This document shows positions 10,755 through 19,916 of a DNA stretch of 64,000 bases, piece after piece. Below the pieces are notes generated by a model, which worked only from the letters and a program-made list of their open reading frames with translations, did not search any database and had not been told where the DNA came from. The translations under genes and the position numbers were made by a program. This DNA is from Xanthobacter tagetidis. GTDB lineage: Bacteria; Pseudomonadota; Alphaproteobacteria; Rhizobiales; Xanthobacteraceae. Position 1 is the first letter of the stretch. Every line of letters begins with the position of its first letter. The stretch covers positions 165,696 to 229,695 of the forward strand of contig NZ_RCTF01000008.1 of the NCBI RefSeq assembly GCF_003667445.1, in the 5' to 3' direction.

Positions 10755-13385
10755 ATGCGTGATGCCGAGCCCCAAGCCGTCCGCCTTGCCGACTACCGTC
10801 CCCCGGAGTGGCTGGTGGACCAGGTGGACCTCGACTTCGCCCTCCACCCCACCCAGACCCGCGTCACCGCCCGGCTCGCGCTGCGCCGCAACCCCAAGGG
10901 CACGCCCGGCGCCCCGGTGATCCTCGACGGCGACGGGCTGACCCTGGTGCGCCTCGCCATCGACGGCGCGCCGCTCGCGGGCACGAGCTTCGAGGCGAGC
11001 CCGGAACGCCTCGTCCTGCGCCATCCGCCGGCCGATGCCTTCACGCTGGAGATCGAGACGCTGGTGGACCCCACCGCCAACACCCAGCTCATGGGCCTCT
11101 ACCGCACCTCCAACAATTACTGCACCCAGTGCGAGCCCGAGGGCTTCCGCCGCATCACCTACTTCCCCGACCGGCCGGACGTGCTGGCGGTCTACACCAC
11201 CCGCATCGAGGCGGAGGCGGCCGAGGCGCCGGTGCTGCTGGGCAACGGCAACCTCGTGTCCTCCGGCCCGGTCCTCGGCACCTCGCGGCACTTCGCGGTG
11301 TGGCACGACCCGTGGCCGAAGCCCTCCTATCTGTTCGCGCTGGTGGGCGGGAAGCTCGCCAGGGTGGCGGACAGCTTCACCACCGCCTCGGGGCGCCAGG
11401 TGGAGCTCGGCATCTATGTGGAAGAGGGCAAGGAGACCCGCGCCGGCTACGCCATGGACGCGCTGAAGCGCTCCATGCGCTGGGACGAGACCGCGTTCGG
11501 CCGTGAATACGACCTCGACGTGTTCAACATCGTCGCCGTCTCGGACTTCAACATGGGGGCGATGGAGAACAAGGGCCTCAACGTCTTCAACGACAAGTAC
11601 GTCCTCGCCTCGCCGCAGACCGCGACCGATGCCGACTATTCCGGCATCGAGGGCGTGATCGCCCACGAATATTTCCACAACTGGACCGGCAACCGCATCA
11701 CCTGCCGCGACTGGTTCCAGCTCTGCCTGAAGGAGGGCCTCACGGTCTTCCGCGACCAGGAATTCTCCTCCGACCAGCGCTCGCGCCCGGTGAAGCGCAT
11801 CTCCGACGTGCGGATGCTGAAGGCGGCGCAGTTCACCGAGGATTCCGGCCCCCTCGCCCACCCCGTCAGGCCGGAAACCTATCGCGAGATCAACAACTTC
11901 TACACGGCGACCGTATACGAGAAGGGCTCCGAGGTGGTGCGCATGCTGAAAACCCTCCTGGGCGAGGAGGGTTTCCGCAAGGGCATGGACCTCTATTTCG
12001 CGCGCCATGACGGCGAGGCCGCCACCATCGAGGACTTTCTCGCCGCCTTCGCCGACGCCACCGGGCGCGACCTGACCCAGTTCGCGCTGTGGTACGCCCA
12101 GTCGGGCACGCCGACACTGGAGGTGAAGGGCGCGTTCGATGCCGCCGCCGGCACCTATCGGCTGGACGTGAAGCAGTCCGTGCCGCCGACGCCCGGACAG
12201 AGCGAGAAGAAGCCCATGGTGATCCCGCTCGCGCTTGGCCTCGTCGGGCCGGACGGCGCCGATCTGCCGCTGACGCTGGGCAATACTCCGGTGGAGCGCG
12301 GCGTGGTGGAAGTCACCGAGCGCGAGCAGAGCTTCCTGTTCACCGGGCTCGACGCCAAGCCGGTGCCCTCGCTCAACCGCGGCTTCTCGGCGCCGGTGAA
12401 CGTGAAGAGCGACCTCACCCCCGAGGACCGCGTGTTCCTCGCCGCCCACGACCGCGACCCGTTCAACCGCTTCGACGCGCTCCAGGGGCTCGCGCTCGGC
12501 CTGCTCGCGAAGGCCGCCCGCGGCAAGGTGGCGGAGGGGGAGGCGGCGCTGATCGACGCCGCCCGGCGCCTGCTCACCGACGCCGCGCTCGATCCCGCCT
12601 TCAAGGCCCAGGCTTTGGCGCTGCCCGGCGAAAGCGAGATCGCGCGCGAGCTCGGCGGCGACGTCGATCCGGACGGGGTGTTTGCCGCCCGCAAGGCGCT
12701 GCGCCTCAGGCTCGGCGCGGCGCTCGCCGGCCCGCTGGTCGAGACCTATGCCGCGCTCGGCACCGACGCGCCGTTCGCGCCGGACGCCGCCTCGGCCGGG
12801 CGGCGCGCGCTGCGCAATCTCGCGCTCGACTATCTCGCCGCCGCCGGCTCAGCCGAAGGCATCGCCCGCGCCGAGGCCCAGTTCGCGGCGGCCGACAACA
12901 TGACCGACCGCATGGCCGCGCTCGCCGTGCTCGCCCAGCACGACCGGCCGGAGCGCGGGGCGGCGCTCGACGCCTTCTATGCGCGCTTCGAGAGCGACGC
13001 GCTGGTGATCGACAAGTGGTTCACGCTCCAGGCGCAGATTCCCGAGGCCGGCACGCTGGAGCGGGTCAAGGCGCTGATGCTGCACCCGGCCTTCTCCATG
13101 GGCAATCCGAACCGGGTGCGCGCGCTCGTGGGCGCGTTCGCGGCCACCAACCCGACCCAGTTCAACCGCGCCGACGGGGCGGGCCACGCCTTCCTCGCCG
13201 ACGTGGTGCTGAGCCTTGACGCCAGGAATCCGCAGGTGGCCTCGCGCCTGCTCTCGGCGTTCAAGACCTGGCGCCAGCTTGAGCCGGGCCGCCGCGGCCA
13301 CGCGGAGGCCGCGCTGCGCCGTGTCGCCGACACGCCCGGTTTGTCGCCGGACGTCGCCGACATCGCGACACGCAGTCTCGGCTGA
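10755..13385 (+). CDS. pepN: Aminopeptidase N (M1 zinc metallopeptidase)
   Basis: Broad-specificity cytoplasmic aminopeptidase of 876 aa, the same size as E. coli PepN. The exopeptidase motif GAMENKGLNVFN precedes the zinc motif HEYFHNW (HExxH) around residue 303. The downstream glutamate ligand lies in LKEGLTVFRDQEFSSD. The C-terminal part is the alpha-helical PepN-specific domain. It begins about 120 bp after the preceding permease with its own spacing and looks like a monocistronic housekeeping gene. Confidence 0.96.
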   Translation: MRDAEPQAVRLADYRPPEWLVDQVDLDFALHPTQTRVTARLALRRNPKGTPGAPVILDGDGLTLVRLAIDGAPLAGTSFEASPERLVLRHPPADAFTLEIETLVDPTANTQLMGLYRTSNNYCTQCEPEGFRRITYFPDRPDVLAVYTTRIEAEAAEAPVLLGNGNLVSSGPVLGTSRHFAVWHDPWPKPSYLFALVGGKLARVADSFTTASGRQVELGIYVEEGKETRAGYAMDALKRSMRWDETAFGREYDLDVFNIVAVSDFNMGAMENKGLNVFNDKYVLASPQTATDADYSGIEGVIAHEYFHNWTGNRITCRDWFQLCLKEGLTVFRDQEFSSDQRSRPVKRISDVRMLKAAQFTEDSGPLAHPVRPETYREINNFYTATVYEKGSEVVRMLKTLLGEEGFRKGMDLYFARHDGEAATIEDFLAAFADATGRDLTQFALWYAQSGTPTLEVKGAFDAAAGTYRLDVKQSVPPTPGQSEKKPMVIPLALGLVGPDGADLPLTLGNTPVERGVVEVTEREQSFLFTGLDAKPVPSLNRGFSAPVNVKSDLTPEDRVFLAAHDRDPFNRFDALQGLALGLLAKAARGKVAEGEAALIDAARRLLTDAALDPAFKAQALALPGESEIARELGGDVDPDGVFAARKALRLRLGAALAGPLVETYAALGTDAPFAPDAASAGRRALRNLALDYLAAAGSAEGIARAEAQFAAADNMTDRMAALAVLAQHDRPERGAALDAFYARFESDALVIDKWFTLQAQIPEAGTLERVKALMLHPAFSMGNPNRVRALVGAFAATNPTQFNRADGAGHAFLADVVLSLDARNPQVASRLLSAFKTWRQLEPGRRGHAEAALRRVADTPGLSPDVADIATRSLG

Positions 13386-13478
13386 GCCGGCGGGCGCGCC
13401 GGTTGAACAACCTCGGCTCTCGACCTGGACGGACGGAGGTCGCAATCCTCTGCCCGGCCCGGAGAGCAGCCGCGTTGC

Positions 13479-14225
13479 TCACATGGCGCCGCGGCGCAGC
13501 AACTCCAGCGAGATCACCGCCACCGCGGCAAACATGATGCGACGGAACATCGCCTGGGAGAGGCGATTGCGCATGATGGTGCCGAGGCGCATGCCGGCGA
13601 GCAGCGGCACCAGGCCGAGGGTGGAGATCAGTGCCTCGCGCCAGCCGAGCGCGCCATGCGCGACCAGAGTCACCATGAGCGGCACGCCGGTGAGAAAGTA
13701 GACCGCGGCGCTGGTGCCGACGAAGACCTCCTTGTCCACCCTGAGCCACATGAAATAGAGCACCAGCGGCGGCCCCGGAAACGAGGACAGCCCGCCGACC
13801 ACGCCGATGCCGAATCCGGCCAGGGGGTTCCACAGGCGCTCGTTGACGGCAAAGCGCCCGGGGGGCACCGGAACGAGGCCGAGCAGCGAGAACACCAGCA
13901 GCGCGGCCCCGAGCACCAGATAAAGCTGGTGCTGGTCGAGGCTCATGAGCAGCGAGGCGCCGATCACCGCCCCCGGAATGAGCGCGATCAGCAGCCAGCG
14001 GAAGCGCCCGAGCGCCGGCAGCACCGTCTGCAGCTCCGCCACCTGGACCAGGTTGCTCACCAGCACCGGGATGCTGACGAGGGCGATCGCGCTCGGCACC
14101 GGCATGGTCAAGGACAGGATCGGCACGATGATGAGCGGCATGCCGATGCCGATCACGCCTTTGACGAACCCGCCGAGGGCATAGGCCAAGGCGATGAGCG
14201 GCAGGGTGGTGGCGAGGGCATCCAT
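13479..14225 (-). CDS. TauE/SafE-family exporter, probable sulfite exporter
   Basis: Membrane protein of 248 aa with about eight hydrophobic segments. The family motif GGFVKGVIGIGMPLIIVPIL is near the N-terminus and a second copy is IGVVGGLSSFPGPPLVLYF. TauE/SafE proteins often accompany sulfonate-degradation genes and expel the sulfite produced. It is the last gene of the long leftward array that contains suyAB-like genes, after a 221-bp gap, which fits that role. The ATG at 14225 (MDALATT) gives the usual N-terminus; an in-frame ATG at 14261 adds twelve arginine-rich residues and is less likely. Confidence 0.82.
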   Translation of the reverse strand: MDALATTLPLIALAYALGGFVKGVIGIGMPLIIVPILSLTMPVPSAIALVSIPVLVSNLVQVAELQTVLPALGRFRWLLIALIPGAVIGASLLMSLDQHQLYLVLGAALLVFSLLGLVPVPPGRFAVNERLWNPLAGFGIGVVGGLSSFPGPPLVLYFMWLRVDKEVFVGTSAAVYFLTGVPLMVTLVAHGALGWREALISTLGLVPLLAGMRLGTIMRNRLSQAMFRRIMFAAVAVISLELLRRGAM

Positions 14226-14446
14226 GGGGTCGTTCCGCGCCGGCCGGCGGCGCTCCCGCAACGTGAAGTCGGGCGGGCGAAGATCACATCGCCCGATACG
14301 CGAATATCTGATGACGATAGCGTTTTCGCCCCCGGCGGCGCCGGGACCGCGGGCGCGGCGGCTCTATGGCAGGCATGCGCCCTCCCCCTGCGCCCGGCGG
14401 GCGCCGATCCCCTCGCCTTCCCTCCGCCGCGCCATCTCGCGCCGCC

Positions 14447-15607
14447 TCACATGGAGGGCAGGAAGCGGCTGATGCAGGTCTCGCGCACGTCGAGAACCTC
14501 GCTGGTGGTCAGTTCGCCGGAGGCGACCGAGAGCATGTAGTCGCCGAGCCGCCCGCCCACCTCGGCCAGCGGCTCGCCGCGTTCCAGGACGCCGGTGACG
14601 TCGAAGTCCACATTGTCGGCGAAGAAGTCGACGGTGTTGCGGTTGCCGGAGACCTTGATGGTGGTGGACACCACGGAGCCGATGGGATTGCCCACCCCGG
14701 TGGAGAACAGGCAGATCTGGCACCCGCCCGCGGCGAGCGCGGTGAGCGATTCCACCGCGGGCGCGGGGGTCGCCATGAAGTTGAGCCCCGCCTCGCGCGG
14801 CGCCTCGCCATAAGCGAGCACGCCCACCAGCGGCGACTTGCCGGCCTTCGCCATGGCGCCGAGCGCCTTCTCCTCGATGGTGGTGAGGCCGCCGAGGATG
14901 TTGTCCGGGGTCGGGTTCGAGCCGCGCAGGTCGATGCCGTGCGCCATGATCTCGCGCTCGAAGCCCTGCACCGCCTCCAGGAACTGAGCCTTCACCTTCG
15001 GCGAGCGGGCGCGCTCGGCGAACAGGTGCTCGGCGCCGAAGAATTCCGAGGTCTCCGAGATGATGACGCTGCCGCCGGCCGCCGCCACCCTGTCGGCGAC
15101 CACGCCGATGGCGGGGTTCGAGGCGAGGCCCGACGTGGTGTCCGAGCCGCCGCACTCGACGCCGATGACCAGCTTCGACAGCGGGAAGTCCGCCCGGCGC
15201 TGGCGCGAGGCCTCGCGCACCAGCCGGGCGGCGGCGCGGGTGCCCTCGGCGATGGCATTGATGGTGCCGCCCACCTGCTGGATAACCACCGAGGCCACCG
15301 TCTTGCCGCTGGGGCGGATGCGCTTCGCCAGCGCCTCGGTCATCGCCGCTTCGAGGCCGATCAGCAGCACCGCGGCGACGTTCGGATTGCGCGCGAGCCC
15401 GGCGAGCGTGTCGAGGGTGATGTCGAGGTCGCGTCCGAGCTGGCCGCGCACGAACAGCGTCGTCACCGGAATGGTGCCGGCGACCGCCTCCGCCACCTTG
15501 CGGGTGACGGGATTGCAATTGTCCATCACCGAGACGACGGCGACGTGGTTGCGCACGCCGACCGAGCCGTCGGGGCGGCCATAGCCGAGGAATGTCGCGC
15601 CGCTCAT
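14447..15607 (-). CDS. UxaA-family lyase, large subunit (second copy in locus)
   Basis: Large subunit (386 aa) of an altronate/galactarate-dehydratase or sulfo-lyase-type enzyme. Family motifs are GYGRPDGSVGVRNHV at the N-terminus, CGGSDTTSG near residue 180, NILGGLTTIEEKALG near 255 and FSTGVGNPIG near 320. It overlaps its small-subunit gene by four bases. Compared with the suyB-like paralogue at 18229-19404 it is clearly divergent and in several segments closer to sugar-acid dehydratases (ESLTALAAGGC). The substrate is therefore unknown. A hydroxy acid related to sulfolactate, processed to a keto acid, is the inference from context. Confidence 0.8.
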   Translation of the reverse strand: MSGATFLGYGRPDGSVGVRNHVAVVSVMDNCNPVTRKVAEAVAGTIPVTTLFVRGQLGRDLDITLDTLAGLARNPNVAAVLLIGLEAAMTEALAKRIRPSGKTVASVVIQQVGGTINAIAEGTRAAARLVREASRQRRADFPLSKLVIGVECGGSDTTSGLASNPAIGVVADRVAAAGGSVIISETSEFFGAEHLFAERARSPKVKAQFLEAVQGFEREIMAHGIDLRGSNPTPDNILGGLTTIEEKALGAMAKAGKSPLVGVLAYGEAPREAGLNFMATPAPAVESLTALAAGGCQICLFSTGVGNPIGSVVSTTIKVSGNRNTVDFFADNVDFDVTGVLERGEPLAEVGGRLGDYMLSVASGELTTSEVLDVRETCISRFLPSM

Positions 15608-15909
15608 GCCGCCCTCCCGCTCACGTCGCCGCGCGCCCGCAGCGCCTCCACATTGTGCACATGCACATGCGCGCCCGCCGGAATGGCGGCGGTGGCGCGG
15701 CCGATCACCTGGCCATACTTCAGGATGTCGGCGCCGGCCGGAATGTCGGCGAGCGCGATCTTGTGGCCGAACGGCACGTCGGCGGAGAGCGTGACGGTGC
15801 CGGAGCGGGCGCCGGCGAGCGTCGCCGCCTCGCCGGTGCGGGCGGGGTCGATGAGGGTGGCGACGGTGTCGCCGGGGTCGAGGACGATGGCTCTCGGCAT
15901 TGCGGTCAT
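15604..15909 (-). CDS. UxaA-family lyase, small SAF-domain subunit (second copy)
   Basis: A 101-aa SAF-domain protein, the separate N-terminal subunit seen in SuyA and in split altronate/galactarate dehydratases. The core ADVPFGHKIALADIPAGADI followed by YGQVIG and a conserved terminal HVHNVE is typical. Its stop overlaps the start of the large subunit (ATGA), as expected for a two-subunit enzyme. The large subunit's assignment determines the function. Confidence 0.8.
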   Translation of the reverse strand: MTAMPRAIVLDPGDTVATLIDPARTGEAATLAGARSGTVTLSADVPFGHKIALADIPAGADILKYGQVIGRATAAIPAGAHVHVHNVEALRARGDVSGRAA

Positions 15910-16029
15910 TCCTGGGTCAAGCGTTGGAGCGACGGGCGGCTTCGGCGCGCCCGAAGTCGGCTGCCGTCTCGCCGGTCATCGCGGCCGGCGGGTCGGACGT
16001 GGACGACGCCACGACAGTGCGGTTCTCCT

Positions 16030-17073
16030 TCACGGCGCCGGCTCCACGGGCGCGACGTCGAACGGCACGCCCGCCTTTTCGCCGGCGCGCACGAGGTCGG
16101 CCACCGTCTCCGGCGGCAGCGGGATGCCGGTGCGCCGGCGCTCCATCTCCAGCGCATGCGCGCGCTCGCCGGGATAGCGGCCCTGATCGCCCGAAGCGGT
16201 CTTGTAGGTCTCCATCCACTCGGCGAGGTGGGCGCCATAGGCCCCGGGGCCGGTGGCGAGCGCGGGGTTGACCAGCATCAGGAAGGCGCCGACCCGGCTC
16301 GGCGCGCTGCCGCCGGTGGCGGCCATGGGCGGCGGCTTGGCGCCCGAGAGCGAGCCCGCGAAGCACTCCACCAGCATGGCGAGGCCGATGCCCTTGTGGC
16401 CCGCCACCGGCAGCATCGCGCCGCGCAGCGCCGCCTGGGCGTCGGTGGTGGGGTTGCCCTCGGCGTCGATGGCCCAGCCCTCGGGGATGGACTTTCCCGC
16501 GCGCGCCGCCATCACCACGTTGCCGCGCGCGACGCCGCTGGTCGCCATGTCGAACACCAGAGGCGCACCGCCCGCCACGGGGCTGGCGAAGGCGATGGGA
16601 TTGTTGCCGATGGCGGCGCCGCGCGAGCCCGGCAGCGCCATCACCGGCGGGGTGGACTGGACCATGAAGGCGAGCATGCCCTGGTCCGCCGCCTCGGCCA
16701 CATAGAGGCCGAGGGCGCCGAGATGGCCGACATCGTGGAGGATCGCCACCACGGCGCCGGTCTCGCGCGCCCGCGCCGCGGCGGCGTCCACCGCCATGAG
16801 GCCGGCGCCCTGGCCGAGCGCCCCGTCCGCATGGACGTGGAGCAGGCCGTTGCGGTCCTCGAAGCGGACATCGGCGCCGGCATTCAGTTCGCCGGCCATC
16901 AGCTTGTCCACGTAGATCAGCACGCGGGCGACGCCGTGGGTTTCGATGCCGCGCGCATTGGTGCGCACGATCGCCCGCGCCGAGCGGTCGGCGAGCGCGG
17001 GCGCGACGCCGATCGCGGCAAATACGTTCCCGAGCCAGCGCGCGAGCGGTTCCGTTGGATAGGACGTCTTCAT
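16030..17073 (-). CDS. comC: Malate/L-lactate dehydrogenase-family oxidoreductase, ComC-like
   Basis: NAD(P)-dependent 2-hydroxyacid dehydrogenase of the Ldh_2 (malate/L-sulfolactate/ureidoglycolate) family, 347 aa. Family hallmarks are NARGIETHGVARV near residue 42, the catalytic-histidine region HDVGHLGALGLYV near residue 115 and GHKGIGLAMLVE near 230. ComC, (R)-sulfolactate dehydrogenase, belongs here and works opposite SlcC to interconvert sulfolactate enantiomers through sulfopyruvate. Position beside suyAB-like genes and an slcC-like gene in the same regulon supports this. Family membership is seen; the comC name is contextual, and malate or ureidoglycolate oxidation cannot be excluded by sequence alone. 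Confidence 0.72.
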   Translation of the reverse strand: MKTSYPTEPLARWLGNVFAAIGVAPALADRSARAIVRTNARGIETHGVARVLIYVDKLMAGELNAGADVRFEDRNGLLHVHADGALGQGAGLMAVDAAAARARETGAVVAILHDVGHLGALGLYVAEAADQGMLAFMVQSTPPVMALPGSRGAAIGNNPIAFASPVAGGAPLVFDMATSGVARGNVVMAARAGKSIPEGWAIDAEGNPTTDAQAALRGAMLPVAGHKGIGLAMLVECFAGSLSGAKPPPMAATGGSAPSRVGAFLMLVNPALATGPGAYGAHLAEWMETYKTASGDQGRYPGERAHALEMERRRTGIPLPPETVADLVRAGEKAGVPFDVAPVEPAP

Positions 17074-17102
17074 TGGCCTTGGCTCCGGCTCGGGACGCAC
17101 GC

Positions 17103-18131
17103 TCAGGATCCGGGCCGGCTGTGGACCGGCGGGAAGAACACGGCCTTCCAGTCCTCGGGCTTGTTCTTGATGGCGCCGTTGCGCTGCATGAACTCGGCAT
17201 AGACCATCAGGTGCTGCGGCGAGGAGGTGAAGATCACGTCCGGGTCCTTGATCATCTCCTCCACGAAGTCGAGCGGCAGCTTCGACTTCTCGGCGGCGAT
17301 GAAGATCTCCGCCGCCTGGCGCGGGTTGGCCTTGATGAAGGCATTCGCCTCCTCCAGCGCCGCCAGCACCACGTCGAAGTACTTCGGATAGGTCTTGAAG
17401 AACTTCTCCGTGGTCCACATCAGGATGAAGCTCGTGGAGCCGCCCATCACGTCGTAGGAGGTGAGGATGCGCCGCGCCTTCCCGTCCTTCACCTGCTGGT
17501 ACATGAAGGGCGGGCTGGTGAAGTTGGCGGTGATCTCCGTGCCGCCGCTCATCATGGCGTTGTGGGCGTCCGGCGGCGCGACCGAGACCGTCAGCTTGTC
17601 GAGCTGGTTGTGCTTGCCCTTGCCGAACAGCTTCTCGGCCGCGATCTGCAGCGTCACCGCCTGGGTCGAGACGCCCACGGTCGGCACCGCGATGCGGTCC
17701 TTCTCCGTGAAGTCGGCGATGGTCTTCACGTTGGGGTTGATGGTGTTGAGATAGACCGGGATCGACGACACCGCGGCGATGCCCTTGATGTTCAGGTTGC
17801 CCTTCGTGCGGTCCCACACCGTGAGCAGCGGACCGGGGCCGCCGGTGGCGAAGTCGAGGTTGCCGGAGAGCAGCGCCTCGGTCATGGCGGCGCCGCTCGC
17901 GAGCTGCATGTAGACGCCCTTCACCGGGCCGAGGCCGGCGGCGGCGGCCTGCTTCTCCACCAGCTTCTGCTGGTCCATCACGGTGATCGGCAGATAGGGG
18001 ATGCCGAACCCCTTGGCGATGCGGATCTCGGTCAATTGGGCGCTCGCGGGTCCGGCGAGCGCGAGGAGGGCGGCGGCACCGGCCGCGGCGCCGACCATAT
18101 GGCGCAAAGCGTTGGAAACGGTGGCGTTCAT
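17103..18131 (-). CDS. NitT/TauT-type ABC transporter substrate-binding protein
   Basis: Periplasmic binding protein of 342 aa with a signal peptide (positively charged start, hydrophobic AAGAAALLALAG, cleavage near ASAQ at about residue 32). The mature part has the SsuA/TauA-like layout (IRIAKGFGIPYLP, LLSGNLDFATGGPGP, FIKANPRQAAEIF). It would deliver a sulfonate or related organic anion to the permease/ATPase encoded at 19917-21687. It is paralogous to the binding protein at 28853-29863: both carry LTVWDRTKGN-like, LNTINPNVKTI and PPFMYQ segments. A strong hairpin precedes it. Confidence 0.88.
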   Translation of the reverse strand: MNATVSNALRHMVGAAAGAAALLALAGPASAQLTEIRIAKGFGIPYLPITVMDQQKLVEKQAAAAGLGPVKGVYMQLASGAAMTEALLSGNLDFATGGPGPLLTVWDRTKGNLNIKGIAAVSSIPVYLNTINPNVKTIADFTEKDRIAVPTVGVSTQAVTLQIAAEKLFGKGKHNQLDKLTVSVAPPDAHNAMMSGGTEITANFTSPPFMYQQVKDGKARRILTSYDVMGGSTSFILMWTTEKFFKTYPKYFDVVLAALEEANAFIKANPRQAAEIFIAAEKSKLPLDFVEEMIKDPDVIFTSSPQHLMVYAEFMQRNGAIKNKPEDWKAVFFPPVHSRPGS

Positions 18132-18186
18132 GTGCGTTTCTCCCTTCCGAACAGCCGCGTTTGCGCGGTCTCGTTCCGATGTTGGA

Positions 18187-18224
18187 CGGCGCCGGGCGAT
18201 TGGCGTTGGGTGCGCCCGGCGCCG
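18187..18224 (-). promoter_or_regulatory. Strong intercistronic hairpin upstream of the binding-protein gene
   Basis: A perfect 12-bp inverted repeat (CGGCGCCGGGCG with CGCCCGGCGCCG, 14-nt loop) lies in the 97-bp gap between suyB and the binding-protein gene. No T-run follows, so it is more likely an mRNA-processing or stabilising hairpin than a terminator; such hairpins commonly raise binding-protein expression relative to the rest of an ABC operon. Confidence 0.5.
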
Positions 18225-18228
18225 CCGG

Positions 18229-19404
18229 TCACGCGCTGCGGTAGAGCTTCGTCATCGAGAATTCCCGGTGGCGCAGCGTCTCCGAGCAGGTGTAGCGGCC
18301 GTCGCAGGTGCGCAGCGTCATGTCGATCAATGCCTCCCCGGCCTGGTCGATGTTCATGCGCCGCTTGAGCAGGTCCGAGACGTCGAGGTCGATGTGCTCG
18401 GGCATGGTGCGGGCGGTGAGCGGGTTCGCGGTCAGCTTCACCACCGGCATGATGGGATTGCCCACCACGTTGCCCTGGCCGGTGGGGAAGAGATGCACCA
18501 CGAAGCCGCCGGCCGCCTGCACGGTGAGGCACTCGGCGGCCGCGCTGGAGGTGTCCATGTAATAGAGGCCCGGCCCCTTCTCCGGCGTCTCGGCCGGGCC
18601 GAGCACGTCGATGTAGCGGCAGTTGCGGCCGATCTTCTCCAGGTTGCCGAACGCCTTCTCCTCGATGGTGGAGAGGCCGCCCGCCTTGTTGCCCTTGGAG
18701 GGCTGGCTGTCGAGCAGGTCGTCCACCTTGAAGCGCGTCACCTCGTCCTGGTAGTCCTGGAACACCTTCATGAACTTGGCGGCGACGTCCGGCGTGGCCG
18801 CCCGCGAGGCGCACAGATGCTCGCCGCCGGTGATCTCGGTGGTTTCGCCGAAGCACAGCGTGCTGCCCTTGGCGTCGAACTTGTCGAACAGGTTGCCGAC
18901 CGTGGGGCACGAGCCGAGGCCGGACGTGGTGTCGCTCTCGCCGCACTTGGTGGCGACCCACAGCTCGTCGATGCCGGCCTTCACCCGCTGCTGCTCGGTG
19001 GACCACTTCACGAAGTCCTGCGCGGTCTTGGAGGCCGAGGCGATGGTCGCGAGCTCGCCGCGGCCCTCGATGTGGAAGCCCGCCACCGGCTTGCCGGTCT
19101 TGGCGATGCCCTCGACGATCTTCTCGGTCCAGCCCGGCTCGATGCCGATCACCACCACCGCGGCGACGTTGGGGTTGGAGCCGCAGCCGATGAGGGTGCG
19201 GAAGTGCAGATCGAGGTCCTCGCCATATTGCAGCCGGCCGTAGGAGTGGGGCAGCGCCATGGTGCCGAACACGAGGCGCTCGACGCCCTCGCAGCAGGCA
19301 TTGGAGATGTCGTCCACCGGCAGGATGAGGACGTGGTTGCGCACGCCGACGCGGCCGTTATCTCGCCTGTAGCCGTAGAAGTAATCGCGGGCCATCGTCA
19401 CCAC
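18229..19404 (-). CDS. suyB: (2R)-sulfolactate sulfo-lyase, large subunit (UxaA family)
   Basis: Large subunit of a probable sulfo-lyase that splits (R)-3-sulfolactate into pyruvate and sulfite. The 391-aa length fits SuyB. Diagnostic segments are [58 protein letters not shown] and [12 protein letters not shown]. From memory, these match Paracoccus SuyB closely and differ from altronate dehydratases. Two in-frame ATGs (19404, 19395) are possible starts; the first overlaps suyA. The order suyA-suyB and the neighbouring sulfonate-type transporter, ComC/SlcC-like dehydrogenases and TauE exporter support the assignment, which an alignment could settle. Confidence 0.75.
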   Translation of the reverse strand: MVTMARDYFYGYRRDNGRVGVRNHVLILPVDDISNACCEGVERLVFGTMALPHSYGRLQYGEDLDLHFRTLIGCGSNPNVAAVVVIGIEPGWTEKIVEGIAKTGKPVAGFHIEGRGELATIASASKTAQDFVKWSTEQQRVKAGIDELWVATKCGESDTTSGLGSCPTVGNLFDKFDAKGSTLCFGETTEITGGEHLCASRAATPDVAAKFMKVFQDYQDEVTRFKVDDLLDSQPSKGNKAGGLSTIEEKAFGNLEKIGRNCRYIDVLGPAETPEKGPGLYYMDTSSAAAECLTVQAAGGFVVHLFPTGQGNVVGNPIMPVVKLTANPLTARTMPEHIDLDVSDLLKRRMNIDQAGEALIDMTLRTCDGRYTCSETLRHREFSMTKLYRSA

Positions 19405-19685
19405 CTGTTGCTCTTGATGTTGTGGTAGTGGACGTAGCCGCCCACCGGGATCGCCTCGACCGCCTTGCCGACATTGTTGCCGTACTCGATGACGTTGGCG
19501 CCGTCGTCGATGGCCGCGAGCGCCACCTTGTGGCCGAGGGGGATGTCGGCGAGCACCTTGACGGTGGTCGTCTCGTCCGCATCCATCACCCAGCCCGTCA
19601 GGGTCTGGCCCGCTTTGACCCCCTCCACGACGACGACGCCGAGCGTGTCGCCCTTGTGGTGCACGAGGAAGTCCGGTTCTTCCAT
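19398..19685 (-). CDS. suyA: (2R)-sulfolactate sulfo-lyase, small SAF-domain subunit
   Basis: A 95-aa SAF-domain protein, the size of SuyA. The core [20 protein letters not shown], then YGNNVGKA and the final [10 protein letters not shown], matches the family; the histidines are presumed to take part in metal binding. The gene has a GGGAGGAG ribosome site and overlaps suyB by seven bases. It is a paralogue of the 101-aa subunit at 15604-15909. Together with suyB it would form the sulfo-lyase that releases sulfite. Confidence 0.75.
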   Translation of the reverse strand: MEEPDFLVHHKGDTLGVVVVEGVKAGQTLTGWVMDADETTTVKVLADIPLGHKVALAAIDDGANVIEYGNNVGKAVEAIPVGGYVHYHNIKSNRW

Positions 19686-19756
19686 GGTCTCCTCCCGATA
19701 TTATTGGTCTTTACTGTCCGTCTTTGGATTTCTTCTTGGACCGCGGCACCGACGGC

Positions 19757-19882
19757 TCACGCGGTCGTCGGCTGCGGCGCGCCGGCGTGCCCGAGGGCGG
19801 CGCCGAGCAGGCCGAATGCATGCATCAATCCCGCCGCACGGAGCGCCTCCACCACCGCCGCGCCGTCGTGCATGTGGGTCAT
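19757..19882 (-). CDS. Very small ORF (41 aa), possible remnant of a thiamine-diphosphate enzyme N-terminus
   Basis: An ATG-to-TGA frame of 41 codons with an excellent ribosome site (GGGAGGAGG a few bases before the ATG), lying between the permease and suyA genes and on their strand. The peptide begins MTHMHDGAAVVEALRAAGLM and continues HAFGLLGAALGHAGA. This resembles the first helix and strand (xxVxxLxxxGVxHVFGxxG) of ThDP enzymes such as sulfoacetaldehyde acetyltransferase, sulfopyruvate decarboxylase or acetolactate synthase. The frame then stops, and no further ThDP-enzyme sequence follows. I read it as a deletion remnant or a short leader-like protein. The resemblance is by eye only. Confidence 0.42.
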   Translation of the reverse strand: MTHMHDGAAVVEALRAAGLMHAFGLLGAALGHAGAPQPTTA

Positions 19883-19916
19883 TGTCCTCCTCCCGCCTGT
19901 TGCCGGCATGCAGAGG

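Noticed and set aside
14447..19685. Altronate/galactarate degradation operon
   Set aside because: UxaA-type lyases alone could suggest this, but the other partners (sulfonate-type transporter, TauE exporter, SlcC/ComC-like dehydrogenases) and SuyB-like segments point to sulfolactate. It remains possible for the 14447-15909 copy.
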